Origin: Rhodothermus profundi
GTDB taxonomy: Bacteria; Bacteroidota; Rhodothermia; Rhodothermales; Rhodothermaceae
DNA: 64,000 nucleotides
NCBI RefSeq assembly: GCF_900142415.1
Contig: NZ_FRAU01000003.1
Span: 188,307-252,306, forward strand
Direction: 5' to 3'
Part shown: piece after piece, positions 1-7,880 of the stretch
Layout: every line of letters starts with the position of its first letter
How positions within the stretch are numbered: position 1 is the stretch's first letter
Position numbers and translations under genes: made by a program
Notes under the pieces: generated by a model
Databases searched by the model: none
What the model was told of the DNA's origin: nothing
The model's input: the letters and a program-made list of their open reading frames with translations, nothing else

Positions 1-96
1 CAGAGAAAAGGCAAAGCGTACGTGCAAATGTTATATTAAGGCCAGCAACCTTCCTCCCTTTGGAGAAGGGACGGGTCTTTCCCTGATAGCTCTGAG

Positions 97-792
97 GTGA
101 TGGTACAGATTGGCCTGACGACTGCCTTCGACGGCAACCGCCAGCAAATAGACTATGCCTACGTGCAGGCGCTGGAAAAAGCGGGCGCGCTCCCGGTATT
201 GCTTCCGATAATTCGCTCCCAGGCTCCTGCTCGGCTGTTTGCCCGGCAGTTGGATGGGCTCGTTGTGCCCGGAGGTCCTGCCGTGACGGATGGCCTGATC
301 GGAACGCTTCCCGATGACCTGGACCCGCCACAGCCGCTGCGCACTGAAAGCGACCGATACTATCTGGAGGCCTTCCTGGAAGCCGGTAAACCCATTCTGG
401 GCATCTGCTATGGCATGCAGTTGCTCAATGCGGTCCTGGGCGGCACCCTGTATGCCGACGTGCAGCGACAACGCAAGGACGTACTGCCCCACAGCCCCAA
501 ACGCGGAGGGCAGCAGCATGCCCTTGCCATAACCCCCGATACCCACCTTGCCCGCCTGGTAGGTCAGCTTACCTGGCAGGTCAACACGCGTCACCTCCAG
601 GCTGTGGCCACGGTAGGCCAGGGACTCCGCATCAGCGCCCGCGCTCCTGACGGCGTAATTGAGGCCATCGAATCACCGGACGGCCGTCTCGTAGGCGTAC
701 AGTTTCACCCTGAGCGGATGGGAACCGAAGGATTAATTTTGTTTCGCCACCTGGTCAGCCAGGCCGAAAAATTTGCTGCCCGCAGCGTCTGA
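97..792 (+). CDS. Gamma-glutamyl-gamma-aminobutyrate hydrolase-like class I glutamine amidotransferase (peptidase C26)
   Basis: A cytoplasmic hydrolase of the C26 family, whose members cleave gamma-glutamyl bonds such as in gamma-Glu-GABA. The nucleophile elbow GICYGMQLL puts the catalytic Cys at residue 104, and FHPE near residue 204 supplies the His and Glu of the triad. The oxyanion-type motif VVPGGP is near residues 56-61. The length of 231 aa is normal for the family. The frame opens with GTG at 97 followed directly by ATG at 100, so either may be used. The exact substrate cannot be told from sequence, and no polyamine-degradation genes are adjacent. Confidence 0.85.
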   Translation: MMVQIGLTTAFDGNRQQIDYAYVQALEKAGALPVLLPIIRSQAPARLFARQLDGLVVPGGPAVTDGLIGTLPDDLDPPQPLRTESDRYYLEAFLEAGKPILGICYGMQLLNAVLGGTLYADVQRQRKDVLPHSPKRGGQQHALAITPDTHLARLVGQLTWQVNTRHLQAVATVGQGLRISARAPDGVIEAIESPDGRLVGVQFHPERMGTEGLILFRHLVSQAEKFAARSV

Positions 793-868
793 CACCCCAA
801 TTGGTACGCATTTCGCCGCGATTATAGGGTGTAGTCTGATCGCAGGTTGGCAGCCTACGTAAGTTCCC

Positions 869-2623
869 ATGATGCGACCGCATGCCTGGCGCCTTTTATG
901 GGTAGCCGTCCTGGGAGGCATCGTGTCAGTCAATCTGCCGCAACTTGCCGCAGCAATCCGAACATATCTCCTGCCTCCTGATTCGGCCAGTTTGCCCTCT
1001 GCTCCTGCCTCCCCGCCCCGTAACCATTCCGTTCTTTCCCTGGGCGCCTTGGCTTTTGACCTGCATCCTGATGTTCGCTACGGGCCGTACTTTACCGGCG
1101 TGCTGACTCCCTCAGACCGCTCCCTTGCTGCGGCTTCTCTGTTGCCTGCGTTTCAGCATTTGCTCACGCAGTACACGTTGCGCCAGGCCGTTGACGACAA
1201 CTTTACCCTCCGCATTTATGACGGCCGCAGCGGAACGCTGCTGGTTCGGTATGAGCTAACCGACATACGGCAACGCTACCAGGCAACCGGCCACGCCGAC
1301 TGGGATCAAGTAGATCGCCTGCGTCGAGACATAACCCGTTCCCTTCTGGATCGTCTGGTTGCCCGCGGCTTCCCACGCCGCGATCTCGTTGTGCGCTGGG
1401 GACGCGCTAACCAGGTGCAAGAAGCCTTTATGCGGGCAGTCCCCTACCTTGAGTATGAAATCCGGCTGGCTCGAACGCTCAATCTAAGCCTGCTCAGCAC
1501 AGCGGTCAGCATCGTAGAGACGTTTAGCGATGACCGGCGGGTCTCACCAGCCGGTGCACGCAGTCGCTATCAGCTTATGCCCTACCTGTTGCGCCAATAT
1601 GATCTTCACCATTACACGCTACGCACAGCGGCTGGCACCCGAGTGCGCATACGCGAAGCATGGCATCCCCTGCTGACCATGGAACCGGCCTTTCTGGTCA
1701 TGCGCAGTTATGCCAATGCAGTAGGCCACGAAGTGCCCGGCCTTTCTGCTTACCATACCGGACCAGCCAATCTCTTTCGTCTCTACCGCCTGTTTCTCAC
1801 CCGGGGTCTTGATTACCTGCAGCCTGGAACCACCGTGCTGGATGCCTATCTCTGGGCGATAACCGAAGGGTTTAACGAACTGGCCCGCCGCACAACCTTC
1901 CGGGAATATTCACGAGGTTACATCCCGTCTCTCTACGGTACGCTCCGCGCGCTGGAACACCTGCCGCTCGACACCAGCCGTACCATACGCGCCGAGCTGG
2001 TGCAGATAACCACTTCGGATCCGTTCTACCTGAGCGACCTGCTTACGCTGCTGCGTACAACGGGAGCCGATACGCTGGACTGGCGGGTAGGCAATTCGGC
2101 AACCAGCCTTTACAACCGATTCCGCCTACTCAACCCGCATTTTGATTTACCAGAGGTACCTGACAGCGCGAACGTTCCCCCGACAGGGGATGTCCTTTTT
2201 GCAATAACGGAAACTAAGCATCCTATCCGTATTTTCCTTCCCCTGGGCACCACCCAACGCCTCCGGCAGCTTGGATTCCAGGGCCTGCGCCTCCTGCAGC
2301 GCTTCGACCACACCACCTTCACCCCGGCTTCCCCTTCTCACCGAACTCAATGGGATCAGGCGTACGCCCAACTCCTCCACGACATCCAACGCTTCGGCTT
2401 TACGTTCGCCAACCGTATCCGACTGGACACGCTCGTCGCACGTTTTACCCACCTGGCCGCTGCCCTTCCTTCCCCCTACCGGCAACGTCAGCTTCGAATT
2501 ATCCGCACCCACGCCTACCTGTGGCAGTTCGATGCCTGGGAACAACTGGCCCATGCTGCCGAAGCCGCCACTGGCCGACTCCGTCTTCCGGCCCAACCCC
2601 TTGAGCCAACCGGAGCTGATTGA
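869..2623 (+). CDS. Secreted or membrane-anchored SLT-like (lytic transglycosylase-type) protein
   Basis: An N-terminal hydrophobic stretch (about residues 8-29) suggests a signal peptide or anchor. The centre carries an SLT-type signature: VSIVETFS (candidate catalytic Glu217), then VSPAGARSRYQLMP at 225-238 and AYHTGPAN at 294-301. These match the E-x(n)-SPAGAxGxxQxMP...YNAGxxN pattern of murein lytic transglycosylases. The first ~190 and last ~280 residues are not recognised. Such enzymes cleave peptidoglycan glycan strands in the periplasm. The canonical G of the GLMQ segment is replaced (RYQLMP), so activity is likely but not certain. The gene ends 5 bp from the convergent cytochrome gene. 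Confidence 0.7.
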   Translation: MMRPHAWRLLWVAVLGGIVSVNLPQLAAAIRTYLLPPDSASLPSAPASPPRNHSVLSLGALAFDLHPDVRYGPYFTGVLTPSDRSLAAASLLPAFQHLLTQYTLRQAVDDNFTLRIYDGRSGTLLVRYELTDIRQRYQATGHADWDQVDRLRRDITRSLLDRLVARGFPRRDLVVRWGRANQVQEAFMRAVPYLEYEIRLARTLNLSLLSTAVSIVETFSDDRRVSPAGARSRYQLMPYLLRQYDLHHYTLRTAAGTRVRIREAWHPLLTMEPAFLVMRSYANAVGHEVPGLSAYHTGPANLFRLYRLFLTRGLDYLQPGTTVLDAYLWAITEGFNELARRTTFREYSRGYIPSLYGTLRALEHLPLDTSRTIRAELVQITTSDPFYLSDLLTLLRTTGADTLDWRVGNSATSLYNRFRLLNPHFDLPEVPDSANVPPTGDVLFAITETKHPIRIFLPLGTTQRLRQLGFQGLRLLQRFDHTTFTPASPSHRTQWDQAYAQLLHDIQRFGFTFANRIRLDTLVARFTHLAAALPSPYRQRQLRIIRTHAYLWQFDAWEQLAHAAEAATGRLRLPAQPLEPTGAD

Positions 2624-2628
2624 GCCGC

Positions 2629-3129
2629 TCAATGTTCTGATGTTTCTTCCGCCTCTGGAATTCCTGTCTGCTCCCACAATACAGCCGGATCCCAGGGCTC
2701 CCGTTGCCGGCTGGCAGCCCGCACCGCCGCCACTTCTTCAGGCGACACAGCCGCTGCCTGATTACCAAAGTGCTGGCGAATATAAGTCAACACCGCAGCG
2801 ATCTGCTCATCCGTCAGAAAATCATGCGCCGTCATCACATTATTGTACACCTCCTCCCCCACCCGCATCTCTCCCTGAGCCCCATGCAACACCAGCCGAA
2901 TGAGCCGCCCTTTGTCGCCCTGCACCCATTCGTTAGGCGTCAGAGGCGGATAAATGCCCGGAACTCCCTGCCCATTTGGCTGATGACAGGTAGCACAATA
3001 ATTCTGATAAACGCGTCGTCCGAGCTGCATAAACGAATCCTCTCCGGAACCTGGCAAGGTATGCCCTTCCGAACGACAGGCGACCAGGACAGCCGCCAGT
3101 CCAATAGCCAGGATGCTCAAGCTGCGCAT
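2629..3129 (-). CDS. Monoheme c-type cytochrome, predicted lipoprotein
   Basis: Start chosen at the ATG at 3129 rather than upstream codons because it gives a clean lipoprotein signal (MRSLSILAIG..., lipobox LVAC, Cys18) and is preceded by AGAGGG. The haem site is CATCH at residues 45-49, and Met99 in NNVMTAHDFL is the probable distal ligand of a class I cytochrome c. The mature protein would sit in the periplasm on a membrane and carry electrons. It lies 14 bp after the MOSC gene on the same strand, so the two probably share a transcript. Length 166 aa. Confidence 0.9.
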   Translation of the reverse strand: MRSLSILAIGLAAVLVACRSEGHTLPGSGEDSFMQLGRRVYQNYCATCHQPNGQGVPGIYPPLTPNEWVQGDKGRLIRLVLHGAQGEMRVGEEVYNNVMTAHDFLTDEQIAAVLTYIRQHFGNQAAAVSPEEVAAVRAASRQREPWDPAVLWEQTGIPEAEETSEH

Positions 3130-3143
3130 AGGCCCTCTGAGTT

Positions 3144-3629
3144 TTACAACTTGCGAACAGGATCTCCTACGTGAACGATACCACCCCGGCACACCCGGAA
3201 TAAGGCCCCCCGCAAACCAGTGCGCGCTACGGCTTCAAAGGCTTCCGGGCTGGTGCGCGCCCGAAACGTAGCGCACGGATGATGCGGCCGGTCGCTGCGT
3301 TCCAGTACCACATCGCCTACCATCAACCGATCCCCCGGGCTGAAGGTCCGCAGGTCAATACCCTCCAGAATCAGATTATCCCCGGGAACGGCGGGCGGTA
3401 TGCCCAGTGCTCGCAACACTTCCAGGCTTATGGCACTCACTTCCCGACCCGGCGCGTGGCGACGCGCGTGATCACCCGGGCACCCTATCCCCACTTCCAA
3501 AGACAGCGCAGCCCGCAACAGATGCCTGCCCGGCACCGGACTTTCCACCAGATAGGCCACGCGGCCTATCGGATCAAATCGAAGCGCCTCCAGCGCCCGG
3601 ATATAAGCCGCAAGCTGCGCGTCGTCCAT
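3144..3629 (-). CDS. MOSC domain-containing protein
   Basis: Resembles MOSC-domain proteins (related to the molybdenum cofactor sulfurase C-terminus). It shows GDNLILEGIDLRTFSPGDR followed by VGDVVLERS and HPCATF, the Cys-containing segment typical of these folds, and REVSAISLEVL near the middle. The start is taken at the ATG at 3629, preceded by AGGA; a GTG at 3668 in frame would add 13 residues. MOSC proteins are linked to sulfur carriage or Moco enzymes. Here the only neighbour is a cytochrome c, with no molybdoenzyme gene in view, so the physiological role is open. Confidence 0.8.
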   Translation of the reverse strand: MDDAQLAAYIRALEALRFDPIGRVAYLVESPVPGRHLLRAALSLEVGIGCPGDHARRHAPGREVSAISLEVLRALGIPPAVPGDNLILEGIDLRTFSPGDRLMVGDVVLERSDRPHHPCATFRARTSPEAFEAVARTGLRGALFRVCRGGIVHVGDPVRKL

Positions 3630-3717
3630 AGGTCCTGCATAATGGTTCACGGGTAATGTAGGATGCACAGAGAATTGACGGACAGCCCCGGCGCCGTTTT
3701 CCCGAATTGTTTAACTT

Positions 3718-4980
3718 ATGGCCGCTCCTTCAGTAAGCCACACGGGATACGTGGATGCGCTGACCTTACCATTACCTCCCCCCCATCCGTTCCCGGATCC
3801 CTGGATTCCTGAGCCGCTGGCCAATCCCCCGATTATTTCCTGCGCGGCAGGCTTCGAAGCTGTCGTGGCCGCCGAACTGCAAGAGCTGGGCTACCGCGCT
3901 TGCTATCTGAAGTCGGCTAAGCTGGTCGTGCCCGAGGCATCGCTGGACGCCTGCCTTCCCCTGATTTTCTATGGGCGTACGCTGCACCGCGTCTACCTAT
4001 TGCTGGGGATAGGCCGAGTTAAGACGTTAAACGATGTGCGAGATTTTGCCCAGGCTATCTCCTTTCAAGATTATCTACATCCCAGCCAGCGGTTTGCCGT
4101 ACGGGCGCAGCGACACGGCACCCATCCTTTTACTTCCATGGATGTAGCACGTGAGGTCGGCACAGCAGTTGTTGACCGCATCCTCGCCCATACCGGGCAG
4201 CGCATCCGCGCCGACCTGGAAACGCCGGATGTAGAAATCATGGCAGAACTGAGCGACGATCAACTTTTGCTCTTGCTCAACGCGTCAGGTCCGCCCCTGC
4301 ATCGCCGGCATCGCCGTGCCTTTCAGCACTTTGCTCCCCTGCTTCCCACCTTAGCGGCTGCCCTGCTGCGCCTGTCCGATTTTCCCAGCGCAGTAGATCT
4401 CCTGATCGACCCGATGGCCGGTGGGGGTACCATTCCCATCGAAGCGGCGCTCATGGCGCGCCAGATTGCCCCAGGCCTGTTGCTTCCAGAAGAGCACCTG
4501 GTCTTCTTTCGGCTTCCCTTCTTCGACGCAGCCGGCTGGCACCAGCTTCGCCAGCAGGCAACATGCCAGGTTCGCCCACGCTCGCCTGTTCCGATTCTGG
4601 CAGCGGATCGTTTTGCCCGCAACGTCCGGGGCATGCAGGCCAATCTTGCTGCCATGGGCGTTGCAGCCGACGTGTCCGTCCATGCTGGAAACGCCGAGCG
4701 CATGACATACCTGGAAGGGATGGCCGGCGGGCGCTGGACGGTGGTCACCAATCCACCGTACGGCCTGCGCCTGGGCGACCCACGGCGCATCGACCAGCTC
4801 TACCGCGACTTTGCGCAGGCCTGCGCCCGGTACACCATTGGCGAGATTGTGGCCCTGACGCCCCGCCGCGATTCCTGGCTCAACGCCTTTGCGCAGGCAG
4901 GTTATCATCCCACGCTGATCCAGCCTGTGCGTTACGGCCGACTGGAAGCGTTCGTGCTGCGCGTTGAGCTGGCAGCTTAA
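3718..4980 (+). CDS. THUMP-domain class I SAM-dependent RNA guanine-N2 methyltransferase (RlmL/TrmN-like)
   Basis: Residues about 40-190 form a ferredoxin-like/THUMP RNA-binding region (SCAAGFEAVVAAEL start; RVYLLLG; VRAQRHGTHPFTS). Residues about 195-415 are a Rossmann methyltransferase with the SAM motif DPMAGGGTIPIEA (231-243) and the catalytic NPPYG (345-349) typical of N2-guanine or N6-adenine methylation. The family methylates guanine N2 in 23S rRNA (RlmL N-terminal part) or tRNA (TrmN/Trm14). Sequence alone does not decide which. The length of 420 aa fits the stand-alone form, not the fused RlmKL. Confidence 0.85.
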   Translation: MAAPSVSHTGYVDALTLPLPPPHPFPDPWIPEPLANPPIISCAAGFEAVVAAELQELGYRACYLKSAKLVVPEASLDACLPLIFYGRTLHRVYLLLGIGRVKTLNDVRDFAQAISFQDYLHPSQRFAVRAQRHGTHPFTSMDVAREVGTAVVDRILAHTGQRIRADLETPDVEIMAELSDDQLLLLLNASGPPLHRRHRRAFQHFAPLLPTLAAALLRLSDFPSAVDLLIDPMAGGGTIPIEAALMARQIAPGLLLPEEHLVFFRLPFFDAAGWHQLRQQATCQVRPRSPVPILAADRFARNVRGMQANLAAMGVAADVSVHAGNAERMTYLEGMAGGRWTVVTNPPYGLRLGDPRRIDQLYRDFAQACARYTIGEIVALTPRRDSWLNAFAQAGYHPTLIQPVRYGRLEAFVLRVELAA

Positions 4981-5030
4981 TAACAACGGGGTAGCCGGAA
5001 AGCCAGCCACCCTGTTCACCCCAGCGCTTC

Positions 5031-5516
5031 CTAGGCTGTTTGTGGCAGAGGCTCGGGCCACAGGTGGCGGATGGCTTTAGGCAACATAGCCCGCACGTCG
5101 GCAATCTCGCCGGCACTAATGTGCCGGTTAAGCACCTCAAAGACAACCCGCGCCGCCTGCTGCGGGCTGATAGTTAGACCAATCTGGTGCAAGGCCTCTT
5201 GAATGGGCAGCAGAAAATCCTGCTCATGCCGCAGGCGAAGCGGCTTATCGGTGGGATCCCAGCCCTCGAAGAAAATACCGCGTACCAGCAGAGGGAGCTG
5301 GGCTGCAAATTGTGCCGCTTCTTCGATGGTCAGCCGATCACGGAGCTGATGCAACACCGCCCGCAGCACATGATAGGCGTAGCGCCGGGCCGTCTCCTCT
5401 GGGTGCGGGCTATTACCTACATGTTCATCCAGATGCAACGCTTCACGGATTTCCTTCAGCCACGTATTTGTTTTTTGGATCGTGCTGTCAAACACGTCCA
5501 ATCCCGTCATCGACAT
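5031..5516 (-). CDS. DUF2267 domain-containing protein
   Basis: A 161-aa protein with the helical DUF2267 pattern: FDSTIQKTNTWLKEI near the N-terminus, AYHVLRAVLHQLRDRLTIEE and AAQFAAQLPLLVRGIFFEGW in the middle, then FLLPIQEAL and AARVVFEVLNRHIS. The domain is widespread in bacteria, often near stress genes, and its biochemical role is unknown. Two in-frame ATGs (5516 and 5510) could start it. No signal peptide. It sits between the RNA methyltransferase gene and the sensor kinase gene, with no overlap with either. Confidence 0.8.
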   Translation of the reverse strand: MSMTGLDVFDSTIQKTNTWLKEIREALHLDEHVGNSPHPEETARRYAYHVLRAVLHQLRDRLTIEEAAQFAAQLPLLVRGIFFEGWDPTDKPLRLRHEQDFLLPIQEALHQIGLTISPQQAARVVFEVLNRHISAGEIADVRAMLPKAIRHLWPEPLPQTA

Positions 5517-5595
5517 GGCGCGCCTCTGGGTCTGGTTGACACGCTGTCATCCACAGGCTTCCTCTGTAGACTGCGACAAAGCCCGTACCGGTCTG

Positions 5596-7029
5596 TCAGG
5601 CCGGCAGTACCGGAACCGGGCAGGCAGGCCAGCGCACTTCGAACGTACTGCCGCGGCCCGGGCCATCGCTCCAGGCATGCACCGAACCGCCGCAGGCTTC
5701 CACAATGGCGCGCACAATGGCTAACCCCAGTCCAGAGCCCGGCTTTCCCTCGGCGGAGCGTCCGCGATAGAACCGATCAAATAGATGGGCGGCTTCTTCC
5801 GGATCGAAGCCTATCCCTGTATCAGATACGCGCAGTCGCACCTGTCCATCTATTTGATGCACCTCTAACCGAACCCGTCCGCCCGGAGGCGTATACTTGC
5901 ACGCATTAGCGAGCAGATTATCCAGCACTTCGTCCAGATACTCCGGCACGCCACATACCCAGGCCCTTTCGGGCAGCACCACGTCAAGCGTCAGGCCAGC
6001 TCGCATTAGCCGCGGTTGCCAATCCTTCAGTCGAGTCTGGCAGCGTTCGACTAAATCGATCGGACGCGCGCGTTCGTGGGTGTCGGTCCGTTCCAGACGT
6101 GCCAGATGCAATAACCCCCGTACCGTGTCGGTCATGCGCTCCACGTCGCGCAATGCTTCCTGCAGCACCTCATGGTAATATGCGGCAGAACGTTGGCGCC
6201 GCAGGGCTACTTCCAGCTCACTACGCAGGGCCGAAAGGGGTGTCAGGAGCTCATGAGCAGCATTGTCCGTGAAACGCCGCTCGCGCTCCAGCGAGGCAGC
6301 CAACCGATCCAGCAAATCATTAAAGGTCTCTGCCAGTTCGCTCAGTTCGTCTCGCACCTCACCCGGGACCGGCAATCGAGCTTCCAGGTTATCTGCCCCG
6401 ATCTGGCGAGCCGTGGCTGTCAGCACCGCTACAGGCCGCAGAGCGCGTCGGGCCAGCCAGTACCCCCCCACTGCTGCCAACAGGGTGCTCAGCAGAATCC
6501 CCAGCCCCAGCACAAGCCCCAGATGGTGCAGCTCGCGGTGAAGTGACCACTCAAACCCCGTCACTTCCAGCCAGCCAAATAGCCGTCCCTCCTCCGAAAA
6601 AAGCGGCGTGTAGCGCGTGCGCGCCGGTTTATCTTCCCAGACGTGGCTGTACACCTGGGGCTCCTGGATGGGCTGCACGCGCACTGGCAGCGGGGCATGA
6701 CGCGCAAAATTTGGACTTTCGTAGACCACTTCACCATCAGGTCGAAGCAGTCGCACGTAGGTTCCATAGATACCATCTGTCTGATAGGCAACCGAGCGTA
6801 GCGTATCCAGAGCTACAAAAACCGGCCCGGCAATTCCCTGCTGCACGAAGGGTAGTAACTGACGCGTCTCATGAATCAGATGCTGGTCAAAGTCGCGGTG
6901 ACGCGCTACGTGAAACGTAAAGTAGCTGAAGGCAGAAAACAGCCCCAGCAAAATCAACATGGCAGCGGCAAACCAGAGAGCCAGCCGCACCGAAATCGAC
7001 CACGGCACCAGTTTCCAGCGGCGCATCAT
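5596..7029 (-). CDS. Sensor histidine kinase, CusS/CopS-like heavy-metal type
   Basis: The inner-membrane sensor of a two-component system. TM1 is about residues 12-40, a periplasmic sensor region about 41-165, TM2 about 170-192, HAMP about 193-245. HisKA is FTDNAAHELLTPLSALRSEL with phosphoacceptor His259, then N box (NLLANACKYTPPGG), G1 DTGIGF and G2 GSGLGLAIV. The overlap of 4 bp with the upstream response-regulator gene implies coupled translation. The cognate genes are inferred to be the divergent copper genes starting at 7881. Metal specificity (Cu rather than Ag or another metal) rests on this context. Confidence 0.88.
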   Translation of the reverse strand: MMRRWKLVPWSISVRLALWFAAAMLILLGLFSAFSYFTFHVARHRDFDQHLIHETRQLLPFVQQGIAGPVFVALDTLRSVAYQTDGIYGTYVRLLRPDGEVVYESPNFARHAPLPVRVQPIQEPQVYSHVWEDKPARTRYTPLFSEEGRLFGWLEVTGFEWSLHRELHHLGLVLGLGILLSTLLAAVGGYWLARRALRPVAVLTATARQIGADNLEARLPVPGEVRDELSELAETFNDLLDRLAASLERERRFTDNAAHELLTPLSALRSELEVALRRQRSAAYYHEVLQEALRDVERMTDTVRGLLHLARLERTDTHERARPIDLVERCQTRLKDWQPRLMRAGLTLDVVLPERAWVCGVPEYLDEVLDNLLANACKYTPPGGRVRLEVHQIDGQVRLRVSDTGIGFDPEEAAHLFDRFYRGRSAEGKPGSGLGLAIVRAIVEACGGSVHAWSDGPGRGSTFEVRWPACPVPVLPA

Positions 7030-7727
7030 GAGGAAAACATTTCTTCCGAGCTGACGCGCAGGGCATATCCTACGCCCCGGACCGTTTCGATTTGCAGGGC
7101 CGGGGTTGCCTCACTCAACTTCTGACGCAGTCCCGAAACCGTCACATCAATGGTATTGTCGCTGACGTAGAAGGGATCGCCCCATACTTGTTCGGCGATC
7201 CGTGTCCGCGAAAGCACCTCTCCGGGATGGCGAGCCAAAAAACGCAGAAGGTCGTACTCTTTGGGCCGAAGCGGAAGCACCTGGTCGCCGATTCGCGCCT
7301 GGCGGCGTCGTTCGTTGATTTCCAGCGGTCCTACCCGAATTAAGTCGCTGGGTTGCCACACAGGCGCCCGTCGCAGCAGCGCCCGCAAACGCGCCAGCAA
7401 TTCTTCAAAGGCAAACGGTTTGCCCAGATAGTCGTCGGCGCCCGCATCCAGGCCGGCCACGCGATGCTCCAGATCATCCAATGCTGTCAGCATCAGGATA
7501 GGCATCTGGTAGCCTGCCTGCCGCAGGCGGCGGACAAGGGTCTGACCGTCCATTCGGGGCAAACGCCAATCGACGATGAGCGCATCATAGGTGCTGGCCT
7601 GCACGCGCGCTTCAGCTTCCAGGCCATCGGCTACTCGATCGACCTGATACCCTTCCTCGCGCAGCCCGCGGGCCAGCGCCCGCGCCAGCCGCTCATCGTC
7701 TTCTACGAGCAAAATCCACATGACCAT
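7026..7727 (-). CDS. OmpR/PhoB-family response regulator, CusR/CopR-like
   Basis: REC domain at residues 1-120 with acidic cluster VEDD, phosphoacceptor Asp53 (IVDWRLPRMDG) and conserved Lys103 (LGKPF). This is followed by a winged-helix trans_reg_C domain ending in TVRGVGYAL. The open frame runs further upstream to 7871, but the REC fold begins at MWILLVEDD, so ATG 7727 (or 7721) is taken as start. It overlaps the kinase gene by 4 bp. It is divergent from copA across about 150 bp, the expected place for its operator. It probably activates the copper genes. Confidence 0.9.
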   Translation of the reverse strand: MVMWILLVEDDERLARALARGLREEGYQVDRVADGLEAEARVQASTYDALIVDWRLPRMDGQTLVRRLRQAGYQMPILMLTALDDLEHRVAGLDAGADDYLGKPFAFEELLARLRALLRRAPVWQPSDLIRVGPLEINERRRQARIGDQVLPLRPKEYDLLRFLARHPGEVLSRTRIAEQVWGDPFYVSDNTIDVTVSGLRQKLSEATPALQIETVRGVGYALRVSSEEMFSS

Positions 7728-7781
7728 TACGTTACTTTTTTTCAAACGATGAAAGGTCGCATTTCCCGTTTCAGTTCCAAC

Positions 7782-7797
7782 CTTAAAGGGTTTTAAG
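7782..7797. promoter_or_regulatory. Inverted repeat CTTAAA-N4-TTTAAG in the cop divergent intergenic region
   Basis: A perfect 6-bp inverted repeat with a 4-bp spacer lies between the response-regulator gene (start 7727) and copA (start 7881). It is the clearest symmetric element in this 153-bp region. Its place suggests an operator for the copper response regulator or another factor. OmpR-type regulators more often bind direct repeats, so this is only a candidate. Confidence 0.3.
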
Positions 7798-7880
7798 CAG
7801 GCATCCAGATCGGCTTTAGTTCTTTGCCTGGAGATTGCTAGCGTTCTGGTGCAATCCCCACGGACCAACATCCATGAGCA

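Noticed and set aside
5187-5909. 240-aa plus-strand frame across the DUF2267 and kinase genes
   Set aside because: Spans two genes on the other strand that have clear domains; composition is that of a shadow frame.
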